A stretch of DNA of 64,000 nt from positions 9,016,012 through 9,080,011 of the forward strand of contig CM059623.1 in NCBI GenBank assembly GCA_030435675.1, written 5' to 3'. The notes beneath the pieces are model-generated. The model was not told the origin of the DNA. It saw only the letters and a program-made list of their open reading frames with translations, and searched no databases. Origin of the DNA: Steinernema hermaphroditum (taxonomy: Eukaryota; Nematoda; Chromadorea; Rhabditida; Steinernematidae). The position numbers and the translations under genes are program-made. Positions 1 through 11,646 of the stretch are shown piece after piece; the stretch's first letter is position 1, and each line of letters starts with the position of its first letter.

Positions 1-3000
1 ATCGACGCCCAGCGGATCGACGTCCATGACGACATAGAACGCACTCTCGTGGGTTCCTTCGAGTACGTCGCCGGCCACATCTTCCACATTGCGAAGGACA
101 TGACAATGGTCTTCACCGGCGGTGAACCATTCGCGAACTCCGAAGTCGCCACGGCGAACTTCGCCGGCATCTGTACTCAGCGCTCGACTGGTCTCATTCA
201 GGTCAGTGAACTCATCATGCTTACTAGGCGCCAGAACAAAGCGGAGTGCCACTCGCTCTCTGGGGGATATCTGTCGCGGTCGTAAACGAGCGCGCGGTCT
301 TCTTTTAATAGCCGCCACACGATCTAGGCGGCTTATAAGAGAAGGGTGGCACTAGCGAAGGAGCGGGGGATTAGTTGAGATAAGTCGTTAGTGTGGCTTA
401 ATCGAAAGTTGGTGGCGATTCCAGAAGAAAAACCAATTGTGACGGCAATATTTTGCAGCGAACGACAGTTGTGAGGGTTCCACCGACCCATAAGTAATAT
501 GCGTCCAATGGGTATGCGAAAAGGGTGCAATTTATCGTTTTCGGAACGAAGGATCGATGCACCGGGGGCGCACAGTGGGACGAGGGCTTTGTTCTCTTAT
601 CTGATCCCATCCAATCCCTTCCTAGGACAAATCGATTGGATGCGATTTTATCTCTTTCTATGAGTGCTCCTCGAACGGCTTGGGGGTTTACATCAGATAT
701 GTGATGACTCTTCGAGTGTCCTCCTCACGGCGCTAAATTGTATGCATATGATTATTATAATTGAGGGACCATCGCCGTCTCGGGGGGAGGCGATTCTTGT
801 GGTAATGAAATTCGGAGTTTGCACTTCCACAGGTGGCACCAAGAGGCGAAATTGCGTCACGGGCCATCTGGAGGCGATGACATTGAGGATGACAATGAGT
901 TCCGATAACAAATTGCGTAATAAAGCCGTTTGTCAGCAGCCGTCGTTCAAATTGACGCTGATTTATGAATTTCTACCGACACTGCGATGCAGCCGTTTTA
1001 GGGTTATAAATCGTTTGTTTGCGCGATGGGGTGGGAAATCTGATATGTTGTTATTGGCCGCCGATTGGCGTTAATGAATGACCCCTTGATTGGTTTGTCT
1101 TTTAGACAATCGACTCTTTGACGTGCCATGAAACGGCCCAGGTGCTGGCACAAAGCGCTGGACACGTGCTCGGAATGGACCACGACTCTTCGGAGTGCTC
1201 CTGCGATAATCAGCAGACCTGCGTGATGGACAAACACATCGGGTGAGGATTTCGCGCTTGAACGCTAACGAGAGGGTGACGCCGTGATCTGTTGATGTTG
1301 CTGAAAGCTGGTAATTAGATGATGAGTGTACATTTGGCGGTAATTGCGATTAGCCAGTTGGCTGGCGGTTGGGATGTTGATTGCGTGCACGCAGTTGATG
1401 AAACCCGGAAAGACAAAAGAGGAAACAAGCGGGCTGTTTGAAACGGATCGGGTGAATTACGGACGGAAAAAGCGCGATCACCCGACAAGGCCGCTTCCTT
1501 CTGTACACCGCCGGCGGAACAGATGTTTTAATGTCGCCGCGCGCCATTAATTGCGTCGTACATAACAGTTTGCTTTGGCGGCGGTTAATCGTCATCCCGA
1601 ACCTGCGCCTGGAGTTCGGGGACGAAACGACCGTACAGCGTATCGGAGACTATTTTAACGATCTATTTATCTTAGGAGTTCGGGATCGTCGTTTGGATGG
1701 CAGTTCTCAAAATGCAGCGTCGCCAGAATGCATTCGATTCTGCAGTCAGGCCGTGTCCAGTGCCTTCTGAACCGGCCGTTCCAGGCTTCGAAGCTGCACC
1801 AGTGCGGGAACGGGGTCGTCGACGAAGGCGAAGAGTGCGACTGTGGCTCTCGTGACGAATGTTTTGATCCCTGCTGCGATCCACTTACGTGCACCCTTCG
1901 CGCGCACGCACAGTGCGCCGCTCATCAGGCCTGCTGTCATCACTGCGAACTCCGGAAGGCCGGACATGTATGCCGGGAGTCCCGAGGGGTTTGCGACGTC
2001 GTCGAGATGTGTGATGGAATGTCGGGCGACTGTCCGGCCGACGGCCACTTGGTGGACGGGACGGTGTGCGGCATTGACGGACAATGCTGGAAGGGGAATT
2101 GCTCCGACCTGAACGCTCAGTGTCAGCAGATTTGGGGACCCAAAGCGAGATCGGCCTCCGTCGCTTGCTTCGAACATAACGCCAAAGGATTAGAGTACGG
2201 TAACTGCGGAAACGATCGCGAAGGAAGCAAGAAGAAGTGCGCAACGGAGAATATCAGATGCGGCACTCTTCACTGCAGTGGCGGCGAAGGATCGCCAATG
2301 AATTCGCTTCTCAACTCTTTCAACTTCCAGTTCCTGCACGAAGATCGCCAGGTTCAGTGCAAGTGAGTGAGCCTTATGATGACCCCGCCTACTATTTTTG
2401 AATTTCAGGGCGATTACGAACCCTCTAATTGGATTAGTGGCAGATGGCACAAGCTGTGGCTCCGGCAGGGTGTGTGTCCAAGGCGCTTGCCTTCCCTTGG
2501 TCCAAGTGTCACCACCTGTCCACTGTCCCAGCAACAACCTCGCTCTACAATGTTCGGGACACGGGGTTAGTTCAAATGCGTGCAAATCACGGTGGTCATT
2601 TATGAGTTCAGGACTGCACGACTACTCAGAAGTGCCTCTGTTACGATGGATGGGCAGGCGTTGCATGTGATATCAAGTCGAACACGACAAGAAGAATACA
2701 CGCCATTCCGACCACGACTCCTGGCGTGTCGATTCCATCGCTAACAATCGGCAGAACTCTAGAAACCACGACGCTGCTAGGAATTCTCCTTCTTGTCGGC
2801 GTCTGTCTTCTGGCTTTGTTGATATGCCTGCTCTTCTGCTACAGGTGCGCGGAGTTAGTCCTTCTTGATCCATAAATGTCTTTCCAGGCGAAAGAGCACC
2901 ACTGAGCACCACAAGAACATTATCCACAACGCGGAGGAAAGCTTTCAAGAGCCATCGAATCGAGCCATCAAGTTCGGAAACATGCCGAGTTACCGTGAGG

Positions 3001-3930
3001 AGAAGCGGAAGCGCAAGAAGAACAAGAGAGTGTACGACGCGCTCCAGCGGATCAGCGAAGTCACCGACGAGCGGGATTCAGCTTCGCTGAAGTCGAGAGA
3101 ATCGGCCGCCACGGCGTCTTCGGGAGGTCCGAACGCGACTACCCCCTACAGTGGCTCTGTCGATCAACTGATGATGACCGAGAGGATGATTGACAGGTTC
3201 GTTGACAATAACAAATGACCTCATTGTTAGCCGTCATCGTTGCAGAGAAAATTCGATTTCATCTGGAATTCTCAAGAATTCAGGCGGTCGCCGCGTTTTC
3301 GAAGATCGCTACCCGAGTGACACCATCTACTCCGAATCACTCACAGGCGGTGATATGACTGCGGCGACAGTGCTTGATTCACCCTCAAGAAGCGACTTCT
3401 ACGCTATGCAGAGGAGCCGAAACAACCGCTGCGGCGACCGCTCTGGATACGCCACTGACAACGACATGGTGGACATGCTGGAAGGACCCTACGGTACCCA
3501 CGGTGCGAGATACTCCCGAAGGAAGCTTGTCCCCGTTGCCCCGCCGGTCGCTCGAAGCTGCGGCATAAGTCCGAGCGCCTCCTCTCACAATGGATCTTCG
3601 CTCCGGCTCGCTGCTACTCCACTCAAGTTGAACAACATCGGGATGTTGCTGAAACAGCTGAACTACGAAGATTCCACAGGACGTCCAACGGAGCTGACGG
3701 ATCTGGTGAATCCGATGAGCGCGATGGATCGAGACCACCTCGAAGAGATCGGTTCGAACACCGAATCCTCTCGAGGAGGCGAGAGCTGCAGCGAATACCA
3801 CACGAATCCCATTCCTCGGCAGGAACCCTTCGTTCCCTACGAGACCCCCCTTGATCCCACTGAAAAGTCATTGAACAGCGTCAGTCAGTCACCGCTCTTC
3901 AACGATCCCTATAAGTTAGATGTCTCCTAG
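1..3930 (+). CDS. unc-71: ADAM-family transmembrane protein with degenerate protease site (UNC-71/ADM-1-like), 5' truncated
   Basis: Seven exons can be joined in frame: 1-201, 1106-1242, 1676-2362, 2409-2565, 2612-2844, 2888-3196 and 3246-3930, giving 802 residues. The first exon lies outside the window. Domain order is the end of a reprolysin (M12B) domain, a Cys-rich disintegrin domain (from about 1795, CGNGVVDEGEECDCG), the ADAM Cys-rich region, an EGF-like module (about 2545-2670), one transmembrane helix (about 2768-2840) and a long basic, Ser-rich cytoplasmic tail of about 330 residues. The helix that should carry HExxHxxGxxHD reads AQSAGHVLGMDHD, so the first zinc His and the catalytic Glu are replaced by Gln and Ser. 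C. elegans UNC-71 is a known protease-dead ADAM acting in motor axon guidance and sex myoblast migration, so this is the likely orthologue. The family call is near certain; the orthologue call is inference. The introns at 202-1105 and 1243-1675 are unusually long for this window. Confidence 0.88.
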
Positions 3931-4774
3931 CCCGTCTCCACTCATCTCGTCACACTGCCACAGATATCTCACAGTCGATCTTCAGGTCTCCCTGTACATA
4001 GCTTCCTTGTTTATACATATTGTCCTCCTAATTTATATTGCTTGTTGAGTTCACATAAAACAGCTGTACAACCCGGATGGAAACCGAAGTCACTGAAGGT
4101 GATCTGTGGGACAGAAAGACGAATACCGTATGCTTATGGTTGGGAGTCAGAAATCCGAGCCGAAGAAGCAAAGCTGTTCTCCAAAACAATCTGGAACACT
4201 CCCGGAAGGTAGTAAACAAAGGATCAGTGGCCCTGTAATTAACAAGGCCGTTATCTCTCGCTCCTTCGCAGCTCTGTAAACACTGAGGGGACGCTGAGTC
4301 ACGCGGCCGTACAGCCCCGGCGCTGTATCTTCTTTTGGTGTCAGGCGGATGTTCGGCCCTCCCATCAAAGTGAGTGGCCACTTCGACAGCACCTCTCAGC
4401 TTATCTCTGACTGCGCTCCAGACAGCCAGGAACGCCGGAGGGCGCCACCTGACGCTCGCGCGTCTCAAATTGCGCATATTAGAGCCACTTGGCTCTTCCG
4501 CCTCACCTTTGTCCTAGCGATCTTTCGCCGCCGCGGTTTAGGGTCATATTCACGCGTGTGACATATGATTTCGCGAGGCGATCGCACAAACAAGCGCGCA
4601 TCATTCCCCTCGTCTTATCTGCGCCAACGGCGTCGCCGAGAAACGTCCGCCGAGGCGTCCTTCCGCTATCACTCGGAACGCGGCGATGATAAGCTTATAG
4701 TTTGTTTGTCGACCCGCGAAGGGCACCGGGGGCCGCAGACGGGTTCCTTCCTCTAAGGCGCGTCTTTTCAGGCG
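3931..4774. other. intergenic region, ADAM 3' flank and lectin gene 5' flank
   Basis: No coding frame here resembles a protein. The stretch holds the ADAM 3'UTR and the upstream region of the lectin gene. A pyrimidine tract ending in TTTTCAG lies about 4 bases before the ATG at 4775, which looks like a spliced-leader acceptor. Confidence 0.6.
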
Positions 4775-7700
4775 ATGAGAACCCTCTTGCTGCTGCCGCT
4801 GTTACTGTATCTCGGCTCGGGGACGATCCAGCTTCTCCGCGACGACCTCGAATATGTAGACGAGATAGCTGAAAGTGACGGTGGGTGAGCCTACAGTATC
4901 GAAATGGCCAGAAGAGCTTGCCCTCAGTGGGAATGTGACACTGGGATTGACTTGCAGAGGCGCTGCTTAGTATCGATTTGATGAGCAATAAAGATAGTGG
5001 AGGGACCTGTTTTCAAGACTGTTTACTAGCACCGTGGGCGAAAAAACAACTTTTAATCAACAAAAGCGATATTTCCCACATCTATTCAGCTCTGATTCCT
5101 CTGATTTCCAAAGCCGATTAGGTGTGACTCACAGCGACGTCAAACCCCAGTCACTTTTCTCTTAAGCCGATTTTTAGATGCCTCTCGAATCTCCGTGTGC
5201 GACTTTGGGTGGACACCCTTCGGAGGCCAAGGAGACGACCAGTTCCAATGGTGCATCCGAAGCTTCGACTACTATAAGAACGACTGGGACCACGCCGACA
5301 ACATCTGCGCGCACTACAGTGGCCGGCTCGTCTCCGTCGTGGACAGCACACTCTACAAGGCCCTGGAAAAGGAGGTATCTCCGATCCCTTCTCAGGCTCC
5401 TTGGCTCACCTTCCCTCTAGATCCAATTGTCTTTGGACGCGTCGTACACATTCAAGCGAGTTGCCCAGGGGAGCCACTTCTCTATGTGGGTCGGCCTTGG
5501 CCAGATCTGCCCAAAGCCGTCCGACAAGGCGAACGACTTGCCGACGCTCCGCTGGACCGACGGACGCCGTTTCGACCCCAACAAAGAGGACAAGGTGGCC
5601 GGACTGGAGTTGGACAAGTCGAGGGCGAGGAACGAGTCCAAGGAGAATGGACGCTATTGTGTCGCGCTGAACCTCAGGCTCAACAAAGGTACGATTTTGG
5701 CCCGGGTTCCTATCTAAAGACACAGAATCGATAGTTATTTTTCTCTTTTTTGACTATGCTCGCTTTGACTAAGGAATGTCCTCCTTAGAATACTGATTGA
5801 AAGCAGGTTCAGCAACTTACAAGGAAACATTTTAAGGTGCCCCCAGCCGATTCGACTGAAATTTTGTACCATAGTAGTTATCGTGCAGTGTATTAATCCT
5901 GCAAAATATTAGCGGGCCATGGGCACTTGGCAGGGGGTAAAATGCAGTTTTAAAATAGTGCAGTTGGGTTATATTGAATTAAGTCCCAGTGTGGCAAGTT
6001 GTCTGTGTGATCGAGTAGTAAGGCTACTGGATATGAATCTTTTGCTCGCAGGTTCGAAGCCCGGGCGAGCATTAGTTTTTAATTTTGTTTCTCTTCTTGC
6101 TCTGAGTGTAAATTCTACGTTATCCTACTTTTACAGACTCTGCCTTAATGGTTCAGCGGTAAGAGTCTTGCTCAAAGAGCGGTTCACCCGGGTTCGATTC
6201 CCACCGGGGACCGAAATTTTTAACATTTATATAACTGTCTTTTACTGTATTCCGTTACAAAAAAAAACATGTGAGAAAATCAGGAAACCATTTTTGCACT
6301 TATATTTCATGTCTTGATGCCTATTGTTTAGCCGTATTTCCATCGCCATTTCCATATCACTGTAAATTTTATTCCTGCCTTTTGGTCATCTGCCACCTTT
6401 GCACCTCAACAATAAAACGCTTTAGAGTCTGTAAAAGTAGGATAACGTAGAATTTACACTCAGAGCAAGAAGAGAAACAAAATTAAAAACTAATGCTCGC
6501 CCGGGTCTCGAACCTGAGAGCAAAAGTTTCATAACCGTTAGCCTCACCACTCGACCACACAGACAACTTCCGACCAAAGGTCGTAATTCAATATAACCCA
6601 ACTGTACTATTTTAAAACTGTATTTTACCCTCTGCCAATTGCCCATGGGCCGCTAATATTTTGTAGGATTAATACACTGCACGAGAACTACTATTGTACA
6701 AAATTTCAGTCGAATCGGCTGGGGGCACCTTAAAATGTTCCCTTGTTAGAAATTGCTTTTATCTAAATCGCGATTCCAAATAGCAATTGAGAACTGATAA
6801 AAGTTCTTTGAGTGGAAAACCCTCGACTACCACAAGTTCAGCTTTCCGCACACCGAGGCTCCTTCCCGTTTAGACTCGAACGACAAGTCCTCGTTCGTGC
6901 TCAGCCCCTGCGACGACTACAAACCGTTCGTCTGTATGAAGACCGCCTTGAGGAGGCACGTGAGCAACAAGGACGCCGAATACCTCCCAATCCCGGCCTT
7001 CGACAAGGTTCCCGACGAGATTTTCGCCAAAAAGTACAGTAACGAAGAGCTGACCAAAGAAGGTAAGGGTGGCCGGGTGGGCCTGTGTACACTCTCGTCC
7101 AGATCCGTGTGGTCCCGACCCGAACTGGTGTCCTCTGGAGAAAAAGGACACCAAAGAGGGCAGCAAGGGCACGATGTGCTACCGTATCCTGCGCCGAAAC
7201 GAGCACTTCAAGATGTCGGACGCCTCCTGCGAGAGACACAAGGGAACGCTCGTGTCCGTACACGACACCTACGAGCAGGACTTCCTGGGACAGCTGGCGG
7301 CGTTCGGGGCGAGGAACGTGGCCGAAGACAAGTACATGTACTGGATCGGCCTGCACCAGAACAACGCCGAACGGTGGGCACCTTCTTGGCGACCGTAGCA
7401 TACTCGTTCCTTAGGATGTTCTCCTGGTCGGACGGCTCCGTGATGGACTACTTCGCCGACCTCTCCTTCCCGAAGGAACAGAAGGACGTCGAGATGAACG
7501 ACAAGGGGAACTGCTTCGCCCTTAGACTCGTCTACGACAAAGACGCCAAGCAGACCTACAGTAAGACGTGCCAGTCGAGCGCCTTCCGACGAGTTCCTTT
7601 GAGATACGTGGATCCGACAGCGCTGTGACAACCGACTGATGGCGATGTGCCAGAAGAAGGGCTACGGCTACGAAGAGAAGAAGAAGGCGAAGGGGAAGAA

Positions 7701-9966
7701 GACGTGGAGACACGAGAACACAAAGTGTCCCGAGGGATGGCGCCTCTACAGTAAGCCTCCTCGCCTGAGATCTCGTCTCATTCTAGTCTCCTATGCTCAG
7801 ATTCGATGTGCTACCGGGTATTCGGCACGGAGAAGGACAAGGCACTCACTTATGACAAGGCCCGAGAGAGCTGCCCCCACGAAGGCAACCTGGCCAGCAT
7901 CACGGACCCCTTCGAGCAGGGTGGGTTCGGCGTGTTTCTTGTGGATACTGTAGCTGTTTACAGCCTTCGTGGTGTCCCTTCTGGGCGAGGCGAAGAAGGA
8001 TGCGTGGATCGGGATGGAGATCAAGAGCGGGAGGATGATGTGGGCCGACCAGGAGCCAATCTCGTTCACGAAGTTCGCCCCCTCCCACCGGATGATCAAG
8101 GTGAATCCGGAGAAGTACCTCCTGCAGAACGAGAAAACGATGGGATTCACGCAGGACGCGTGCGTCTCCATGGACGGAACCAAGATGGTCGGCTACTGGG
8201 ACACGACCTTCTCTCGTGAGTGGGCCGCTGAACTCGTCCCAGGAGAGATGTTTTCGCTTTAGAACAGAGCAACGTGCGGGCCATCTTCGGGACCTTCATG
8301 AGTCAGTCGCTGAAAGAGGACCCTCTTCTGGAGGACACGTGCAACAAGAAGAAACTGCCCTACATCTGCGAGAAATTCGCCGAAAAGGGTGAAGAGAAGG
8401 AGGCGGCGCCTCTGCCCTTCGACGCGAAGTGCGAGACGCTGGAGACGGCGTCCACTACCTACTGCTTCTTGAGTGGGTCTTGAATCACCCTTCATGAGCA
8501 CCGCCCTCTTCAGGAACGTCGCTTCGCAATCCGCTGACCCACTCAGAGGCGCAGCAAACGTGCAAACTTCTCAAGGAAAACGAGCAGTTCAAGGAGTTCT
8601 TCAGCGACAGCAACCAGCAGAGCCAAGTGGCCGTCGTCGACGACGTCATCGAGTGGAGCTTCTTGATGGCTCACGCCTTCCACCACAAGTTCGAGGAGTT
8701 CTGGATGGGCTACAACTTCAGCGAGGCCATCGGATTCCAGAGAGTCGACGGCGGACAGATCAACATCGGGCCTTGGGACCAGGAGGAGCCGAACACTCAG
8801 AACGGAAAGTGTGTTCAGACGAGGCTCGGGCGCCAGGAGGCCGGCGCCTTCTGGCAGATGGAGGACTGTCGGAAGGAGAAGGCCGTCGTCTGCAGAATCA
8901 CTGACAGTGAGTCGTCTTAGTGAGTCACAAATCGGTCCTTGCAGAGCTCCCGAAACCCGTCGACAACAAACGGAAATGTCCAAAGGGGAAGGAGAACTGG
9001 ATCAAGGGAAAGACCAGATGCTACTTCCTCAACTCCAACGCCTCGATGATCAGCACGGGCTACAAGGCCGACCACGACTGCTTCAGGGTAGACCGTGCCC
9101 TTCCGGATCTCAAAGAGCCTCCCGTTACAGTACCACAACGCGTCGCTGGCCAGTTTCCCAACACTCGAGGACTTCGACGCCTTCAGGAAGTACCACCACG
9201 CGCAGCAACTCGTCGTCGAGACGGCTTTCATCGGACTCGTCAACCAAGACGGTACATCCCGGACACGTTTCAGGGTGCACGGCTGCTTTAGGGAAGTACG
9301 GGTACACCGACCACAGCCCCGTGTCGTACACCAACTGGGCCCCCGGCCATCCGACTCCTTCTCGTGGACGTATCACGCGCGAGGACTGTGTTCACATGAA
9401 GCTCTCCGGCGACTTCCAGTGGCAGAACGAGAACTGCTGGACGAGCAAGCACTACGTTTGCTCGGTGGCCACAGAGTTGGTGCAGAGTGACGCCAAGGAC
9501 AAGGGCGAGCCAGATCCGAAGAAGAAGGGTAAGACTGAGGGGCTGAGGTTCTCTCCACGTTCTCTCCTTGATGTTTCATCTCCATTTTTGGCGACACCAT
9601 GATTGCTCTGTGATTCAAACCGTCCAAGCAAACATTAACTTTTTGCCTTCAGACGACGAGCCGGCGTCAAATAAGAAGGATGACGAGAACCCTACCCTCC
9701 CTCCGGAGACCAAAGAGGACTCCGAAGTGGACCCGGAGTCGGCCCAGCCCGCTCCTGACGCGGCGCCACGTCCCTCCAACGCCGAGGGACACAAGGAGGA
9801 GTCCTCCGGCTGGGTGACGGTGACGCTGCTCTGCATCTTGGGAGTCGTCGTCGCGTCGGCCGTCGTCGTCTTCCGGCTCCGGAGGAAACACATCGCCGCG
9901 AGGATGCGCGAGCACCAGATCATGCAGTTCGACACGCTGCAGAATGAGGACGACGAGGGACTCTGA
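4775..9966 (+). CDS. type I membrane protein with five C-type lectin domains
   Basis: Fifteen exons join in frame to 1037 residues: 4775-4880, 5178-5374, 5421-5688, 6874-7062, 7103-7373, 7415-7560, 7604-7750, 7801-7920, 7964-8215, 8263-8472, 8514-8906, 8945-9087, 9131-9251, 9292-9528, 9653-9966. It starts with a signal peptide (MRTLLLLPLLLYLG). Five CTLDs follow, each with the framework Cys residues and the WIGL/WMGY-type core: about 5198-6950, 7110-7665, 7725-8375, 8420-8900 and 8970-9470. An acidic, Pro-rich stalk leads to one transmembrane helix (about 9810-9880) and a 35-residue tail rich in acidic residues. The architecture recalls mannose-receptor-like proteins. The canonical EPN...WND sugar and calcium motif is not intact: domain 4 has EEPN but WQMED in place of WND. 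So sugar binding is doubtful. The smallest intron is 40 bp (7063-7102). The intron 7561-7603 ends in TTTGAG rather than CAG. The ligand is unknown; a surface recognition or adhesion role is inference. Confidence 0.85.
5820..6745. repeat. 925-bp inverted repeat with tRNA-like sequences, inside a lectin-gene intron
   Basis: Two arms of about 320 bp (5820-6138 and 6423-6745) are inverted copies of each other, roughly 85% identical by eye, separated by a 284-bp loop. Both arms carry the same tRNA-like segment with a B-box-like GGTTCGAAGCC (or GGTTCGAGACC in the right arm). Short open frames on opposite strands of the two arms translate to near-identical peptides, which is simply a consequence of the repeat. 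The element lies wholly in the intron between exons 5421-5688 and 6874-7062, so it does not disturb the protein. It may be a foldback element or two oppositely inserted tRNA-derived SINEs. Confidence 0.85.
6136..6214 (+). repeat. tRNA-like sequence in the loop of the inverted repeat
   Basis: The segment contains an A-box-like TGGTTCAGCGGTAAG and a perfect-looking B box GGTTCGATTCC about 40 bases later, ending GGGGACC. The acceptor and T stems do not pair well and position 33 of the putative anticodon loop is not T. I therefore call it a tRNA-derived pseudogene or SINE head, not a functional tRNA. Confidence 0.5.
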
Positions 9967-10096
9967 GGGAGAAACGGGGTGTTTTGCTGTACAGTTTCTG
10001 TTGACGAATAAGATTTGAATCATGCGATGACACACAAAGGGTGCGCTCGGCCTAAAAGGAGACGACACAGCCGCGACTCTCGACACTCTCGAAGTC

Positions 10097-10537
10097 ATGG
10101 AACTCGTCGCCACCCTCCTCATTCTGGTCCTTCTTCCCACGGTTCATTCCCAAGACGTGCAGTGCCACTACTACTCCAACGCGCCGGACAATCCTGTCTC
10201 CGAACAGTCGGCTACTTGTGACTCGGGGGTCCAACACTGCTTGAAACTGATCGGTTGGTCAGAGAGACATTGCTGAGAAGCGCAGTCTTTAGGAGATAAC
10301 GGCCTCGTCTTCAAAGCCTGCGCCGATCCCTTCTACACGGAGACCTGCTCCAGGCTCTTCAGCGTGAGTCCTGCCGATCGCTTCTGGGAAAGAGGGTACG
10401 CTTTTTAGCCCTATGCTAATGTGAAGAGCACCGAAATCTACATTTGTTCCGGGAACATGTGTAACGGAGCAGGACTAAAGAGTCTGGGGCTGGTGTTTAC
10501 AGTCGGAATCCTGGCTCTTCTGAGGATGTTCTTATGA
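10097..10537 (+). CDS. small Ly6/three-finger, probably GPI-anchored protein
   Basis: Three exons, near 10097-10253, 10291-10363 and 10409-10537, encode about 118 residues. The N-terminus is a signal peptide (MELVATLLILVLLP, cleavage after VHS). The mature part has the Cys spacing of Ly6/uPAR-like three-finger domains, including the terminal ICSGNMCN motif. A hydrophobic C-terminal tail without a cytoplasmic part (LGLVFTVGILALLRMFL) suggests a GPI signal. Nematode relatives include the ODR-2/HOT group and many uncharacterised surface proteins. The ATG is only about 130 bp after the stop of the lectin gene, so the two may form an operon. The exact first base of exon 2 is uncertain by a couple of bases. 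Confidence 0.75.
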
Positions 10538-10613
10538 ATCCCTTTGACGTTCAAGTGCTGTGATTAGAATTATAATAAATGGATTGTAATCAAAATTACG
10601 AAAACAATGTTGC

Positions 10614-11646
10614 TCATGAGGCGATCCTCAGAGAACTCTGCACACTTCCTGTGTGGCCGTGGACCACCCGCCTCAAGAACGTCTTCATGGCTTCTCTGAG
10701 GTCTCTGTGTGCGTATCCGTAGACGAGGACATTGAGGCAGGCGGAGAGCATCTCGCACTGCACAATGGAGAAGGAGCTGATCTGGAAGGGGAGGCCTCCC
10801 ACGCTGGCCATCCTGAGACTGAGGGTGACCCACTTGGGGATGCACCACATGAGGAAGTAGACAAGGACGATGCCGATGACGATTCTGTTGAAGCTGACCT
10901 GGGTACTGCGGAGAATGGCGTTTCCTCGCGCCCTCATTTGGAGTTTGTACTTCACGACGATAAGGAGATAGGAACCTGAAGGATCAAGGCTGGATGAACA
11001 AGGCGAAGGGCGCACCTATGATGGAGATGTTGAAGAATATGTAGATGGAGGCCTGGAAGAAGGCGTAGTTCTTGTTCCACACGACGTTGATCTGGCACCT
11101 CTCGATCTCAGTGTTCTCGACACCGTAGAAGAGGAAGCCAGGAGGGATCAGGGAGACCAGAAGGACCAGCGGGATGGCCGAGGCGTAGACGTAGTAGAGG
11201 TTCTGCAGGGAAGCCGGGGCAGATGCTCAGAAGGTGACTCACCTTCGGGTTGATCCTATGCAGTTTGGAGACGACGTTGAGGCGATCCATGGCGACGAAG
11301 TGCATTGAATTCTGAGTGACGAAGTCGCCATAGATGGTCAGGGACTCGACCCCGAGACACGTGAAGCGCCACTTGATGCCGTCGGTCACGAGTTCTGCGA
11401 TGAGACGGACGGGAATATTCATGCCTGGATTTGGTGTAAGGCTGTCCTGAAGGAGAAGAAGAGCTCACAGAGGATGATGTCGCCTAAGGCGAGCAGAACG
11501 AGAAGCAGGTTGAACCTCTCGTTGCGGAGTCGTTTGCATCGGATTACGAGGAAGATGATGAATCCGTTTCCCAGAGAGGCGACGATGAAGACGACCACTC
11601 TGAGGGCTATGACAGCGGGGTGGTCTTCTAAAGGTCGTTCCAGCAT
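10614..11646 (-). CDS. seven-transmembrane chemoreceptor, srsx-like (paralogue A)
   Basis: Four exons on the minus strand (11646-11469, 11424-11243, 11202-11016, 10975-10614) encode 302 residues. TM1 has the LGNGFIIF motif, followed by the intracellular KRLRNERFN loop. TM2 has LALGD. TM3 ends in MDRL in place of DRY. TM6 reads VLVYFLMWCIPKW and TM7 reads LNVLVYGYAHRDLR, equivalent to NPxxY plus helix 8. The pattern fits nematode rhodopsin-like srsx receptors, thought to detect chemicals or peptides in sensory neurons. The exon pattern is shared with the three plus-strand paralogues at 13093, 16421 and 18459, so the array arose by duplication with one inversion. Start choice: the ATG immediately precedes the conserved TM1 block. 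The family name is less certain than the GPCR call. Confidence 0.8.

Noticed and set aside
4028..4477. 149-codon minus-strand open frame between ADAM and lectin genes
   Set aside because: No signal, domain or exon structure; Arg-rich composition is typical of a chance frame in GC-rich DNA.
6136..6214. Functional tRNA gene
   Set aside because: Good A and B boxes, but acceptor and T stems do not pair and the anticodon loop lacks U33.
5919..6317. 132-codon open frame in the lectin intron and its mirror at 6422-6646
   Set aside because: Both frames are the two arms of the inverted repeat read on opposite strands; the matching peptides come from DNA duplication, not from a gene.
6804..6873. Continuation of the lectin exon upstream of 6874 (frame EWKTLDYHKF)
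   Set aside because: The frame is open but cannot be joined in phase with exon 5421-5688; the TTTAG acceptor at 6873 joins exactly and gives normal lectin-domain spacing.
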